Shown here: in pieces, positions 1 to 8,392 of the stretch
Numbering within the stretch: position 1 is the stretch's first letter
Layout: each line of letters begins with the position of its first letter
NCBI GenBank assembly: GCA_029778715.1
Contig: JAKOPT010000093.1
Coordinates: 1-55,926, forward strand
Direction: 5' to 3'
DNA: 55,926 nucleotides
DNA from: Actinomycetes bacterium
GTDB taxonomy: Bacteria > Actinomycetota > Actinomycetes > Actinomycetales > Dermatophilaceae
Program-made: the position numbers and the translations under genes
The notes under the pieces: model-generated
Database searches by the model: none
What the model was told of the DNA's origin: nothing
What the model saw: only the letters and a program-made list of their open reading frames with translations

Positions 1-70
1 AACACCGCCTCGCGCGACCTACCCTGCAAGAAGCGGGGCGATCACAACACCTCCCGCAGGGAAGCCCGCA
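1..70. repeat. 70-bp direct repeat, copy 1
   Basis: Bases 1-70 are identical to 260-329. Inside the unit, CCCTGC and GCAGGG can pair across a loop of about 28 nt. The element touches the window edge, so it may be one unit of a longer array. I see no convincing gene in 1-534; the open frames there are low-complexity Arg/Pro/Gly/Cys translations. Confidence 0.85.
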
Positions 71-259
71 GCAGAGCACTGCGGGATAGCGACTGAGCCC
101 TTCGCTGCAGCGAGATGGTCGTCCCCACGACCACCACGCTGCAGCCAAGGACGCCGGGCTCCACCGCGACAGGAAGGCAAGGGCACTCATCCCGCTGTCC
201 GTGCCAGCCCTGTGAACAATGAGGCGCAAGTGGCCCCTGAGGTGAGCGCCTCGGACCGG

Positions 260-329
260 AACACCGCCTCGCGCGACCTACCCTGCAAGAAGCGGGGCGA
301 TCACAACACCTCCCGCAGGGAAGCCCGCA
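260..329. repeat. 70-bp direct repeat, copy 2, with a diverged third unit nearby
   Basis: This is a perfect second copy of bases 1-70. A weaker relative follows at about 349-402, sharing the GCATCACAACGCTTCC...GTAGCCCGCAC core. The spacing (about 260 nt, then about 90 nt) is irregular, so this is a dispersed or decaying repeat and not a CRISPR array. Confidence 0.8.
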
Positions 330-534
330 CGAGGCCTGGGCGCGGGAGGGGAACACCTCGCCCGACGCGGCATCACAACGCTTCCTGCACGGTAGCCCGC
401 ACGGGGCAGCCCGCCCGAGTGTCCAGAGACGCAGCGCCACCGGGTGGCCCGCATCGTCCTCACCCGGCCCGGCCGGCGCGTGCCAAGGGTGCGGCATACG
501 ACACCTTCGGCACGCACCCGGAACGGAACCGCAA

Positions 535-1857
535 CTACCCCTTGAGCCGCGAGTCGTCGAACACCAGGATCGTGCCGCTGTAGCACGCGACCCACACGCG
601 CTTGAGGGTCGCCTCGTAGGTGATGCCGATCGGGTTCGCATCCGTCGGGTAGGTGCCGGTCACCACGAAGTCCGAGATGCGCACCTTGCTCATCGACGAG
701 GCGTCGTAGTTGACGACATACAGCGCGCCCCCATCGGCGCTGACCGTCATCGAACGCGGCTCCTTGCCAACGTTGACCTTGCGCAGCACCTTGCCGTTCG
801 AGACGTCGATTTCGGCGATGTTGTTGTCCCCGGAGTTCGTCGCATACAACTTGGTGCCGTCGGGGGACATGGTGACGTGGCGCGTTCGCGAGCCGGCGTA
901 GGCGAAGTCGCGCACCGAGTTCGTCGTCAGGTCCAGCGCCACGATTTTGTTCGAGCCCATGAGCGCGATGTATGCCGTCTTGCTGTCCTTGGCGACCGCG
1001 ATCCCGCGCGGGTAGCGGCCGGTGCTCGGCACCGTGGCGACGACCTTGTCGGTCGAGGTGTCGATGATGTTGATGTCCATCGAGCACCAGTTGGTGACGA
1101 TGACCTTGGTGCCGTCGGGTGTCATCGCGACGTACTTGGGCACCACCCCGACCGGCACGATCTTGATGATCTCGAAACTGTCGGTGTCGACCTTGTACAT
1201 GTACGAGTTGGTGTATCCCGACCCGCCAGAGCAGTTGTCGGACGGCTCGCCGGAAAAGCCCTTGCCATACATGTGGTAGTTCGACACCCACGCGTACTTC
1301 CCGTCGGGCGAGAACGCCATCTCGACCGGCGCGCCCCTGCTCGTCCCCGGGTGCCCGTCGATGCCGAACGCCGACAGGTCGACCGCGTCCGGGATGGTCT
1401 TGAGCAGCGCCCCGTCCGGCCCGTATGCCGCCATCGAGTGCTGATACATCATGTTCTGCGCGAACACCATGCCGCGCGCCGAGGCGTCGACGGACTTGCT
1501 CGACAGGTTCCCCGACAGCCGCAGAATCCGCACCGGAGTCGTGTCGGCCGACGCCCCCGGCTCCCCTTGGGCCGCGTTCGGTGAGGGAGTCGGGGCGACG
1601 ACACCGTCAGGAGTGCGTATGCCGCCCGGTGTCTTCGACGGGCTCGGGCTGGGTTTCGGGGATGACGACGTGACGGCAACCGAAGGGGAGCCACTGGCCG
1701 CTACGGTGGTGGACGAATCACCCCAGAATGCCTGCCAGGCGACCCGCAGGGACCACGCGAGAGCGACCACGAGGACCAGCGCGAGCACGGCGGCCACCTG
1801 CCGACGGCGCACCATCACCGGGGAACGTTTGACTCGATGACGTCGATGTTCAGCCAC
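535..1857 (-). CDS. Membrane-anchored YncE/YVTN-type beta-propeller protein
   Basis: A 440-residue protein. It has a short basic N-terminus, one hydrophobic segment at about residues 21-41 (signal anchor or uncleaved signal), a Ser/Pro/Thr-rich linker to about residue 105, and then a C-terminal half made of repeated propeller blades. The blades show the YVTN pattern: 'MTPDGTKVIVTN', 'MSPDGTKLYATN' and 'VSADGGALYVVN', each followed by a 'hxhID' strand and 'VVATVPVG'-like turns. Such proteins are extracytoplasmic; some bind surface or cell-wall partners and most have no known ligand. No catalytic motif is visible. The first ATG is used; an alternative Met at residue 15 would still keep the anchor. 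It is transcribed alone, downstream of the oxidoreductase pair. Confidence 0.75.
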   Translation of the reverse strand: MAEHRRHRVKRSPVMVRRRQVAAVLALVLVVALAWSLRVAWQAFWGDSSTTVAASGSPSVAVTSSSPKPSPSPSKTPGGIRTPDGVVAPTPSPNAAQGEPGASADTTPVRILRLSGNLSSKSVDASARGMVFAQNMMYQHSMAAYGPDGALLKTIPDAVDLSAFGIDGHPGTSRGAPVEMAFSPDGKYAWVSNYHMYGKGFSGEPSDNCSGGSGYTNSYMYKVDTDSFEIIKIVPVGVVPKYVAMTPDGTKVIVTNWCSMDINIIDTSTDKVVATVPSTGRYPRGIAVAKDSKTAYIALMGSNKIVALDLTTNSVRDFAYAGSRTRHVTMSPDGTKLYATNSGDNNIAEIDVSNGKVLRKVNVGKEPRSMTVSADGGALYVVNYDASSMSKVRISDFVVTGTYPTDANPIGITYEATLKRVWVACYSGTILVFDDSRLKG

Positions 1858-2005
1858 AGGCCCACCCTAGAGCGACCCCGCGGCGGGACTCACATGCCAC
1901 GCCCGGGGCGGCGGCATACGACAGATCACGTGACGAGCCGCGCCGGGCGAGCCGCATTCGAGAACTCAGCTGACGCGCCACGGCGGGCGGGCGGCATACG
2001 ACACC

Positions 2006-3781
2006 TCAGACGACCGGGGCCGGGCGACGATCACGCTCCCCCTTGCGGGGCCACAGCGACATGGCGCGTTCGGCTTGGGCGGTGATGGTCAGGCTCGGGT
2101 TGACGCCCAGGTTGGCCGAGATGGCCGACCCGTCGACGACGCTGATCCCCGGGTGCCCGAAGACTCGGTGCCACTGGTCGATGACCCCGCGCGCGCGATC
2201 CGCCCCGATGGTCACCCCGCCGAGGAAGTGGGCCGTCAACGGGATGTCGAAAACCTCACCCCAGGCGCCGCCGGCGATCGTGTACTCGCCGGTGACCTCC
2301 TGCAACCGGCGCGCGACCGCCTCCATGGCCACGTGGCCGGAGGCGATGTACGTCGGGTTCGGCTCGCCATGGCCCTGCGTGGAACTCAGCCGGCCGCGCT
2401 TGCGGAACACCCGCAGCGAGTTGTCGCGCGACTGCATGACCAGGCCGATGACGATCCGCTCGCTCCAGCGCCGCACCATCGGGAAGGTCCGCACGAGCGC
2501 GCCCGGATTGCGCAGCACCTCACGCAGGAACTCCACCGGCCGCGGCCGGTTCGTGTCACCGGGCACGAGCAGCGTCGACAGCAACCCCATGGCGTTCGAG
2601 CCCTTGCCGTAGCGCACGTTCTCGACGTGGGTGTGGTCGTCGACGTGGAACGAGGAGGTGATCGCGACGCCGTGGCTGAGGTCGATGCCGCGCGGCGGCC
2701 GCTGGGTGAGCGCGCCGAGCAGGGCCTCGGAGTTGGTGCGGGTGAGGTAGCCGAGCCGGTCGGACAGTCCGGGCAGCAGCCCCTCGTCCTTCATCGCGTG
2801 CAGCAGGCTCTGGGTGCCCCAGGTGCCCGCGGCGACGACGACGTGCCGGGCCCGGGTCACCCGAGCACCCGCCGCACCCCGCTTGTCACTCGCCTCGTGC
2901 CGGACCCGGTATGCCGCCCGTCCGTCCGGTCCGCGGGTCCCCGGGATCTCGCCCAGGTGGGTGACGGTGCGCAGCGGTTCGATGTGGACCCCGAGCCGTT
3001 CGGCCAGGGCGAGGTAGTTCTTGACCAGGGTGTTCTTGGCCCCGACCCGGCAGCCGACCATGCAGTTGCCGCACAGGGTGCAACCGGTGCGGGCGGGCCC
3101 CTGCCCCTCGAAGAACGGGTCGGGCACGGTTGTGCCGGCCTCGCCGAAGTAGATGCCGACCGGGGTCTTGCGGAAGGTGTCTCCCACCCCGAGGTCGGCG
3201 GCGGCGGCGCGCATGACATCCTCGACCGGCCCCTCGACCGGGTTTTCCTGGACGACGCCGAGCATCCGGGTGGCGGTGTCGTAGTGGGGGGCGAGTTCGC
3301 TCTCCCAGTCGGCGAGGTCGCGCCACTGCGGGTCGTCGTAGAACGCCTTGGGCGGCCGGTAGAGGGTGCAGGCGTAGTTGAGCGAACCGCCGCCGACCCC
3401 GGCCCCGGCGAGGATCATGACGTCGGGGAGTTGGTGGATGCGCTGGATGCCGTAGCAGCCCAGGGCCGGGGCCCACAGGTAGTTCTTGGCATCCCAGGAG
3501 GTCTTGGCGAAGTCCTCATCGGCGAACCGCCGGCCGGCTTCGAGGACGAGGACCGAGTAGCCCTTCTCGGCCAGGCGCAGGGCAGTGACCGACCCACCAA
3601 AGCCAGACCCGATGACGAGGACGTCAACGTCAACCTCGGCCTCGTCGGCCGGGTGGGGGGCCGCGGGCCCCTGGTCGACGGCGGGACCCGAGGTGTCAGC
3701 GGCAGCCGACTCGCCCGCAACGGGACCGGAGGTGTCAGCGGCAGCCGGCGCAGCGGCATACGTGGAATCCATGGTGTTCAT
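2006..3781 (-). CDS. choD: GMC-family FAD oxidoreductase, ChoD (cholesterol oxidase)-like
   Basis: A 591-residue flavoprotein. After a low-complexity Ala/Ser/Thr-rich leader with a 'PVAGESAAADTSGP' type duplication (about residues 1-45) comes the FAD dinucleotide-binding motif 'VLVIGSGFGGSVTALRLAEKG'. A GMC-type 'GAGVGGGSLNYA' segment follows, then the Cys cluster 'GCTLCGNCMVGC' and the 'AKNTLVKNYL' stretch seen in ChoD-like proteins. The C-terminus has the family's 'VVDGSAISANLGVNPSLTI' signature. ChoD-like enzymes are annotated as cholesterol oxidases, but the true substrate is often another alcohol or sterol. Its start overlaps the stop of the upstream aldehyde dehydrogenase by 4 nt (ATGA), so the two are translationally coupled and probably oxidise an alcohol to an acid in series. 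The family call is secure; the substrate is not known. Confidence 0.85.
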   Translation of the reverse strand: MNTMDSTYAAAPAAADTSGPVAGESAAADTSGPAVDQGPAAPHPADEAEVDVDVLVIGSGFGGSVTALRLAEKGYSVLVLEAGRRFADEDFAKTSWDAKNYLWAPALGCYGIQRIHQLPDVMILAGAGVGGGSLNYACTLYRPPKAFYDDPQWRDLADWESELAPHYDTATRMLGVVQENPVEGPVEDVMRAAAADLGVGDTFRKTPVGIYFGEAGTTVPDPFFEGQGPARTGCTLCGNCMVGCRVGAKNTLVKNYLALAERLGVHIEPLRTVTHLGEIPGTRGPDGRAAYRVRHEASDKRGAAGARVTRARHVVVAAGTWGTQSLLHAMKDEGLLPGLSDRLGYLTRTNSEALLGALTQRPPRGIDLSHGVAITSSFHVDDHTHVENVRYGKGSNAMGLLSTLLVPGDTNRPRPVEFLREVLRNPGALVRTFPMVRRWSERIVIGLVMQSRDNSLRVFRKRGRLSSTQGHGEPNPTYIASGHVAMEAVARRLQEVTGEYTIAGGAWGEVFDIPLTAHFLGGVTIGADRARGVIDQWHRVFGHPGISVVDGSAISANLGVNPSLTITAQAERAMSLWPRKGERDRRPAPVV

Positions 3782-5367
3782 TTCAACCCCATCCCCTTGA
3801 GTGCGCGCAACCCGACCGTCAAGGTCTTGGCGAACATCTTGTCCGAGACCCCCGGCAGGCCCCCGAACCCCATCACGTGCTGGGCGGCAATCGTTTGAGC
3901 CTCAGTGTATTTGAGGATGCCATCGCGTCCGTGGCGGCGCCCGATGCCGGACTGTTTCATGCCGCCCATGGGGGCCGTGGCCGACGCGTAGGCCGAGCCG
4001 TAGCCCTCGTTGATGTTGACCGTGCCGGCCTGGATGCGGGCGGCGATGGCGCGGCCGTGGGCGACGTTGCGGGTCCACACGGAGGCGTTGAGGCCGTATT
4101 CGGTGTCGTTGGCCAACGCGATGGCGGCGTCGTCGGAGTCGACGAGGTAGACCGCGACGACTGGGCCGAAGGTTTCGCCGTCGCGGCATTCCATGGCGGC
4201 GGTGACGTCGGTCAACACGGTGGGCTCGAAGACGTAGGGCCCGATGTCGGGTCGGGCCCGGCCTCCGGCGAGCAGCCGGGCGCCCTTGGCGAGGGCATCG
4301 TCGATGTGCCGGGTCACGGTCTCGAGTTGGCGCTGACCGACGAGCGATCCCATGTCGATGCCCCAGTCGAGATCGACCCCGAGCCGCATGGCCTGCACCG
4401 CCTCGACGAACCGGGGCAGGAACGCGTCGGCGATGTCGCGGTGGACGATGACGCGCTCGGTCGAGATGCACAACTGGCCCGCCGACGAGAAGCACGACCG
4501 GACCGCGCCCTCGACGGTGCGGCGCAGGTTGGCGTCGGCGGCGACGTAGAGGCTGTTCTTGCCACCGAGTTCGAGGCTGGCCCCGATGAGGCGGCGCGCG
4601 GCTGAGACGGCGACCAAGCGGCCGGTGGCGGTCGACCCGGTGTAGCTGATGTAGTCGGTCTTGTCGATGACGGCCTGCCCGGTCGTCGGGCCGTCGCCGA
4701 GGACGATCTCGAGGACCCCGTCGGGCAGGCCGGCGACGCGCAGCAGGGCGGCGGTGCGCAGGGTCGTCAGGGCGCCCTGGATGTCGGGGCGCAAGACGAC
4801 CGCGTTGCCGGCCATCAGGGCCGGGATGGCGTCCGAAATCGCCAGGGACAGTGGGTAATTCCACGGCGATACGACGCCGACGACGCCCTTGGGGCGGTGG
4901 TGTTCGACCGGTTGGGTGAGGATCGGCAGCACTCCCTGGTGCCGCTTCGCTTTGAGGTATGCCGCGGCCGCCCGAGCGTAGTGCCGCGCGCACGTCGCGG
5001 TCTCGGCGATTTCCTCGAACGCGTGCCGCCGCGCCTTGCCGGACTCCAACTGGATGGCGTCGAGGATCGGGCCCTGGTGCTTGAGGAGCAGGTCGTGGAA
5101 CCGCAACATGACATGCCCGCGGGCCTCGACGGGCAGGCGCGCCCACGCTTTCTGGGCCGCTCGCGCGGTGGCGACCGCACCGGCCACGTCGTCGGGGGTC
5201 GACACCGGCCAATTCGCCAGGGGCGCCCCGGTCAGCGGCGTGCGGGTCAGGATGTGCTCGGGCGACGGTCCGGTCACGACATGCCGCGAGAGGCGCCGCA
5301 CCTCGGCGACGTCCACGGCATACGAGACAGCGGGTTCGACGAGCGGATCAACGACGGTGTCGGCCAT
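3778..5367 (-). CDS. gabD2: NAD(P)-dependent aldehyde / succinate-semialdehyde dehydrogenase, GabD2-like
   Basis: A 529-residue aldehyde dehydrogenase, somewhat longer than the usual 480-500 because of an N-terminal extension. Visible motifs are 'VVSPWNYPLSLAISDAIPAL' (cofactor fold), 'SYTGSTATG', the general-base Glu in 'LELGGKN', the catalytic Cys in 'SSAGQLCISTERV', and 'ETFGPVV' in the C-terminal part. The closest characterised relative I recognise is mycobacterial GabD2, which oxidises succinate semialdehyde to succinate. It is the promoter-proximal gene of a two-gene unit with the GMC oxidoreductase and is divergent from the thiol peroxidase gene across about 75 nt, so both promoters must lie in that gap. 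Confidence 0.88.
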   Translation of the reverse strand: MADTVVDPLVEPAVSYAVDVAEVRRLSRHVVTGPSPEHILTRTPLTGAPLANWPVSTPDDVAGAVATARAAQKAWARLPVEARGHVMLRFHDLLLKHQGPILDAIQLESGKARRHAFEEIAETATCARHYARAAAAYLKAKRHQGVLPILTQPVEHHRPKGVVGVVSPWNYPLSLAISDAIPALMAGNAVVLRPDIQGALTTLRTAALLRVAGLPDGVLEIVLGDGPTTGQAVIDKTDYISYTGSTATGRLVAVSAARRLIGASLELGGKNSLYVAADANLRRTVEGAVRSCFSSAGQLCISTERVIVHRDIADAFLPRFVEAVQAMRLGVDLDWGIDMGSLVGQRQLETVTRHIDDALAKGARLLAGGRARPDIGPYVFEPTVLTDVTAAMECRDGETFGPVVAVYLVDSDDAAIALANDTEYGLNASVWTRNVAHGRAIAARIQAGTVNINEGYGSAYASATAPMGGMKQSGIGRRHGRDGILKYTEAQTIAAQHVMGFGGLPGVSDKMFAKTLTVGLRALKGMGLK

Positions 5368-5441
5368 TACTACAGAGTAGGGATGCGCGGGCGCCGTGAA
5401 CAGGGCTGGGCGCGCGCGGCCGGGCCTGATTGACTGGTGTC

Positions 5442-5930
5442 ATGGCTACGACCGCATTCCAAGGTTCCCCCGTCCACACCTCCGGCGACCTGCCCGCCCC
5501 TGGTTCGACCGCGCCCGAGTTCAGCCTGACCGGCGCCAACCTCGCCGACGTCACCCGCCCCGCCGGCCGGGTCGTCCTCAACATCTTCCCGAGCATCGAC
5601 ACCGGCGTGTGCGCGACCTCGGTGCGCACCTTCAACCAGCTCGCCGCGGGCTTGGAGGACACGACCGTGGTGTGCGTGAGCGCCGACCTGCCGTTCGCGC
5701 TGGGTCGCTTCTGCGGGGCCGAGGGCATCGACAACGTCGTGACCGGGTCGACCTTCCGCAGCTCGTTCGGGGCCGACTACGGCGTGACGATGACCGACGG
5801 CGTGTTGGCGGGCCTGCTGGCGCGTTCGGTGGTCGTGCTCGACGCGGACGGGAAGGTGCTGCACACCGAGTTGGTGCCCGAAATCACCCAGGAGCCCGAC
5901 TACGACGCCGCGTTGGCCGCCCTCGCCTGA
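5442..5930 (+). CDS. tpx: Thiol peroxidase
   Basis: 162 residues from the ATG at 5442; an upstream TTG in frame would add only four residues and is less likely. It is an atypical two-Cys peroxiredoxin that reduces hydrogen peroxide and alkyl peroxides using thioredoxin. The peroxidatic Cys lies in '[17 protein letters not shown]' and the resolving Cys in '[10 protein letters not shown]', both conserved in Tpx. The C-terminal '[18 protein letters not shown]' is also typical. Length matches the family. It is a single-gene unit closed by a strong hairpin 60 nt downstream. Confidence 0.95.
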   Translation: MATTAFQGSPVHTSGDLPAPGSTAPEFSLTGANLADVTRPAGRVVLNIFPSIDTGVCATSVRTFNQLAAGLEDTTVVCVSADLPFALGRFCGAEGIDNVVTGSTFRSSFGADYGVTMTDGVLAGLLARSVVVLDADGKVLHTELVPEITQEPDYDAALAALA

Positions 5931-5992
5931 GCTTCCCGCTCTCGCCCCCGGCACTCGCCTCACCCGTCACACCTTTCCCGCCTGAACCACCT

Positions 5993-6037
5993 AACGTGCA
6001 CTTCGCACCCCTACCGACGGGGTGCGAAGTGCACGTT
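5993..6037. terminator. Perfect 19-bp hairpin between convergent genes
   Basis: The arms AACGTGCACTTCGCACCCC and its exact complement are separated by a 7-nt loop, with a short T run after the right arm. It lies between tpx and the convergent HTH gene, so it probably terminates transcription from both sides. Confidence 0.85.
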
Positions 6038-6123
6038 TCCTATGTCCAGTCAGCGCTCTCCCCGCCTGCGGCCCCTCTACTCAACCTCAGTGAGGGCGGG
6101 TGCAGAGACTCGGATGGGCACCG

Positions 6124-6789
6124 TCATGAGGCGCTGCCGACGGAGGCCAGGATCGCAGCGACGGCATGATCCTCTCGGTCTCCGCTATGCCGGGCAAGGT
6201 CCACGAGCAGCTCGCCCAGGCGCACGGGTCCTGGTCGAATGTGAACTCGGGCCCGAAGACCGTGCCGCTGCGATCGGGGCGCGACCCTGGCCTGTATCTC
6301 GACCAAGTCGGGAGCGGCAATGCGGGCCACCGGGTGACTGATCCCGGTCCTCGGAAACTGCCCGGCCGCAAGGGCGTCGGCGGCCAATTGCATATCGAGG
6401 ACCCGGTGCGGGTCGTGCCGGAACCACGCCCGGAGCAACTCCGCAGGTGCGTGATCTTCCATGAGTCGCCGAACGCGGTCTCGCGCGCGCGATCGTTCGA
6501 CGCCGCTGGCCTTTGACCACTGCTCCGATATGGCCTGCCGCTCGGTGAGCGCCAAGGCGTCGAGGAGCAAGCCGATTGATCGGTCCGACAGCGGGCGCAC
6601 CCCGCGCCGGCCCGCGGCCAGGTAGGACACCAGTGAGGTGCGTCGCACCCGCAACGGTCGCCGGTCCCCGTCGCTCTCCAGGACGCCCATCTGGATCAGG
6701 GCGCGGATTCGGCGCGAAGACACGGAGGCGACGGACGCGGCGTGGGCAACCTCGAGCCATTCGGGTGAGAGTTCGGGCAACTCGAACAC
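6124..6789 (-). CDS. Helix-turn-helix protein of unknown role
   Basis: 221 residues from a GTG start preceded by a strong GGAGGTG ribosome-binding site. Residues about 12-60 resemble an excisionase/MerR-like DNA-binding fold ('SVSSRRIRALIQMGVLESDG' then 'RPLRVRRTSLVSYLAAGRRG'). The middle is helical and Arg/Glu-rich, and the C-terminus ends with 'HSGDREDHAVAAILASVG'. The layout resembles the DNA-binding partner of toxin-antitoxin pairs, but no toxin gene follows it: downstream is the terminator hairpin. I do not recognise a specific family. It is single-copy and monocistronic. Confidence 0.55.
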   Translation of the reverse strand: MFELPELSPEWLEVAHAASVASVSSRRIRALIQMGVLESDGDRRPLRVRRTSLVSYLAAGRRGVRPLSDRSIGLLLDALALTERQAISEQWSKASGVERSRARDRVRRLMEDHAPAELLRAWFRHDPHRVLDMQLAADALAAGQFPRTGISHPVARIAAPDLVEIQARVAPRSQRHGLRARVHIRPGPVRLGELLVDLARHSGDREDHAVAAILASVGSAS

Positions 6790-6962
6790 GACTTCACCTC
6801 CCTGGGCGTGGAACCCTAGTGTAACCGCGGGCTCCCCACCTGAGGCACGTCTCTTGCCTGCGTATGCCGTGCCGCTTCCGACGTATGCCGCGCCGCCGGT
6901 GGCCGCTCGGCCGCCAACAGCAATGGGCCACCCCCAATGGTTTCGCGCAGTCGCGTCAGTCC

Positions 6963-7065
6963 GTCAACAATCCACCTATTGGTCGATTGTTGACAGGCGC
7001 TCTACGTGGTACCCCGAGGCGGGGGAAGGCGCTGCAAACAATCCACCTATTGGTCGATTGTTGAC
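6963..7065. repeat. Two tandem copies of hairpin family A
   Basis: Copies lie at 6963-6994 and about 7035-7065. Each has arms GTCAACAATC and GATTGTTGAC plus an inner ACC/GGT pair around a TATT loop; the second copy has an altered outer base. They fill the 426-nt gap 6790-7215 between the HTH gene and guaB3, where I see no gene. Two GTATGCCG octamers also lie at about 6860-6890. Other copies of the family are at 16032, 19903, 20042, 26734-26879 and 32818-32918. Confidence 0.85.
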
Positions 7066-7215
7066 AGACTCCCATCGCCCGGAAGCGTCGACCTCACCCG
7101 CACACAGCCTCACCCGCACACAGCGGCGACGGAGAAGGTCCGGCTCCGCCGTCGGGCCCGACTCGGCCCGCCCGGCCGGACTCGAAAGCCGCGACGACCA
7201 AAGAACCCGAGCCGG

Positions 7216-8337
7216 CTACGAGCGGTGATGCCCGGCCACGATCACCTCGACGCGCTGGAACTCCTTGACCTCCAGGTACCCCGTCGTCGCCATCGCCCGC
7301 CGCAACGCTCCCACCAGGTTCGTCGTGCCATCCGCGACCCGACTGGGCCCGAACAGAATCTCCTCCAACGTCCCCACCGTGCCGACCGGCATACGCTCAC
7401 CGCGCGGCAGCGTCGGGTGGTGCGCCTCTGCCCCCCAATGGAACCCGGCGCCGGGCGCCTCCGCGGCCCGGGCCAAGGCGGCACCGAGCATGACCGCGTC
7501 GGCACCGCAGGCGATGGCCTTGACGATGTCCCCGCTCGTGCCGACCCCGCCGTCTGCGATGACGTGGACGTAGCGGCCGCCGGATTCGTCGAGGTAGTCG
7601 CGCCGGGCCGCCGCCACGTCCGCGAGGGCCGTCGCGATCGGGGCGTGGATGCCGAGTGTGCGCCGGGTCGTGTGCGCCGCTCCCCCGCCGAACCCGACGA
7701 GCACGCCCGCCGCCCCGGTGCGCATGAGGTGCAGCGCGGGGGTGTAGTTGGCGACGCCGCCGACGATGACGGGGACGTCGAGTTCGTAGATGAAGCGTTT
7801 GAGGTTGAGCGGTTCGGCCCGCCCGGAGACGTGCTCGGCGGAGACGGTCGTGCCGCGGATCACGAACAGGTCGACCCCGGCGTCGACGACGGTCTTCCAG
7901 AACTGTTGGGTCCGCTGCGGCGACAGCGCCCCCGCGACGATGACGCCCGCGGCGCGCACCTCGCGCAGCCGCTCGACGATCAGTTCGGGCTGGATCTCGG
8001 CGCGGTAGATCTCCTGCATCCGCGCGGTCGCCGAGGCCGGGTCGAGCGCGGCGATCTCTTCGAGGAGCGGGACGGGGTCGGCATACCGGGTCCACAACCC
8101 CTCGAGGTCGAGCACCGGCAGCCCGCCCATGAGCCCGAACGCGATCGCCGTGCGCGGCGACATCACCGAATCCATGGGGGCGGCGATGATCGGCAGGTCG
8201 AGGTGGTAGGCGTCGATCTGCCAGCCGACGGAGACCTCCTCGGGGTCGCGGGTGCGCCGCGAGGGCACGATCGCGATGTCGTCGAAGGAGTAGGCCCGCC
8301 GGCCTCGCTTGCCGCGTCCGATCTCGATCTCGTTCAC
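7216..8337 (-). CDS. guaB3: GuaB3-family IMP dehydrogenase-related protein
   Basis: A 373-residue (beta/alpha)8 barrel without the CBS pair found in true IMP dehydrogenase, which is the GuaB3 layout. Visible are 'IIAAPMDSVMSPRTAIAFGLMGGLPVLDLEG' near the N-terminus (split by strand and helix), 'VIVGGVANYTPALHLMRTGAAGVLVGFGGG' as the phosphate-binding region, and 'ADGGVGTSGDIVKAIACGADAVMLG', the usual IMPDH/GMP-reductase barrel end. The catalytic-Cys loop of GuaB ('GPGSICTTR') is replaced by 'GFGGGAAHTTRR', so the protein should not work as a normal IMPDH; some GuaB3 proteins act as GMP reductase. In many actinobacteria it sits directly beside guaB. Here guaB lies about 9 kb away, after an accessory block. 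Confidence 0.9.
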   Translation of the reverse strand: MNEIEIGRGKRGRRAYSFDDIAIVPSRRTRDPEEVSVGWQIDAYHLDLPIIAAPMDSVMSPRTAIAFGLMGGLPVLDLEGLWTRYADPVPLLEEIAALDPASATARMQEIYRAEIQPELIVERLREVRAAGVIVAGALSPQRTQQFWKTVVDAGVDLFVIRGTTVSAEHVSGRAEPLNLKRFIYELDVPVIVGGVANYTPALHLMRTGAAGVLVGFGGGAAHTTRRTLGIHAPIATALADVAAARRDYLDESGGRYVHVIADGGVGTSGDIVKAIACGADAVMLGAALARAAEAPGAGFHWGAEAHHPTLPRGERMPVGTVGTLEEILFGPSRVADGTTNLVGALRRAMATTGYLEVKEFQRVEVIVAGHHRS

Positions 8338-8392
8338 CGCCCAAATCTATCGGTATGCCGCCCGCTCGCCTCCCGCTCCCTAGGCTGGCCCC

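Noticed and set aside
1..402. The repeats at the left edge as a CRISPR array
   Set aside because: Unit length, spacing and divergence are irregular and the spacers are far too long.
2075..3898. Plus-strand frame of about 600 codons
   Set aside because: Antisense to the ChoD-like oxidoreductase, whose motifs are clear.
6963..7065. Family A hairpins as ordinary intrinsic terminators
   Set aside because: They lack T runs, occur in tandem and in both orientations, and one pair lies at the start of glpD; a repeat family is a better description.
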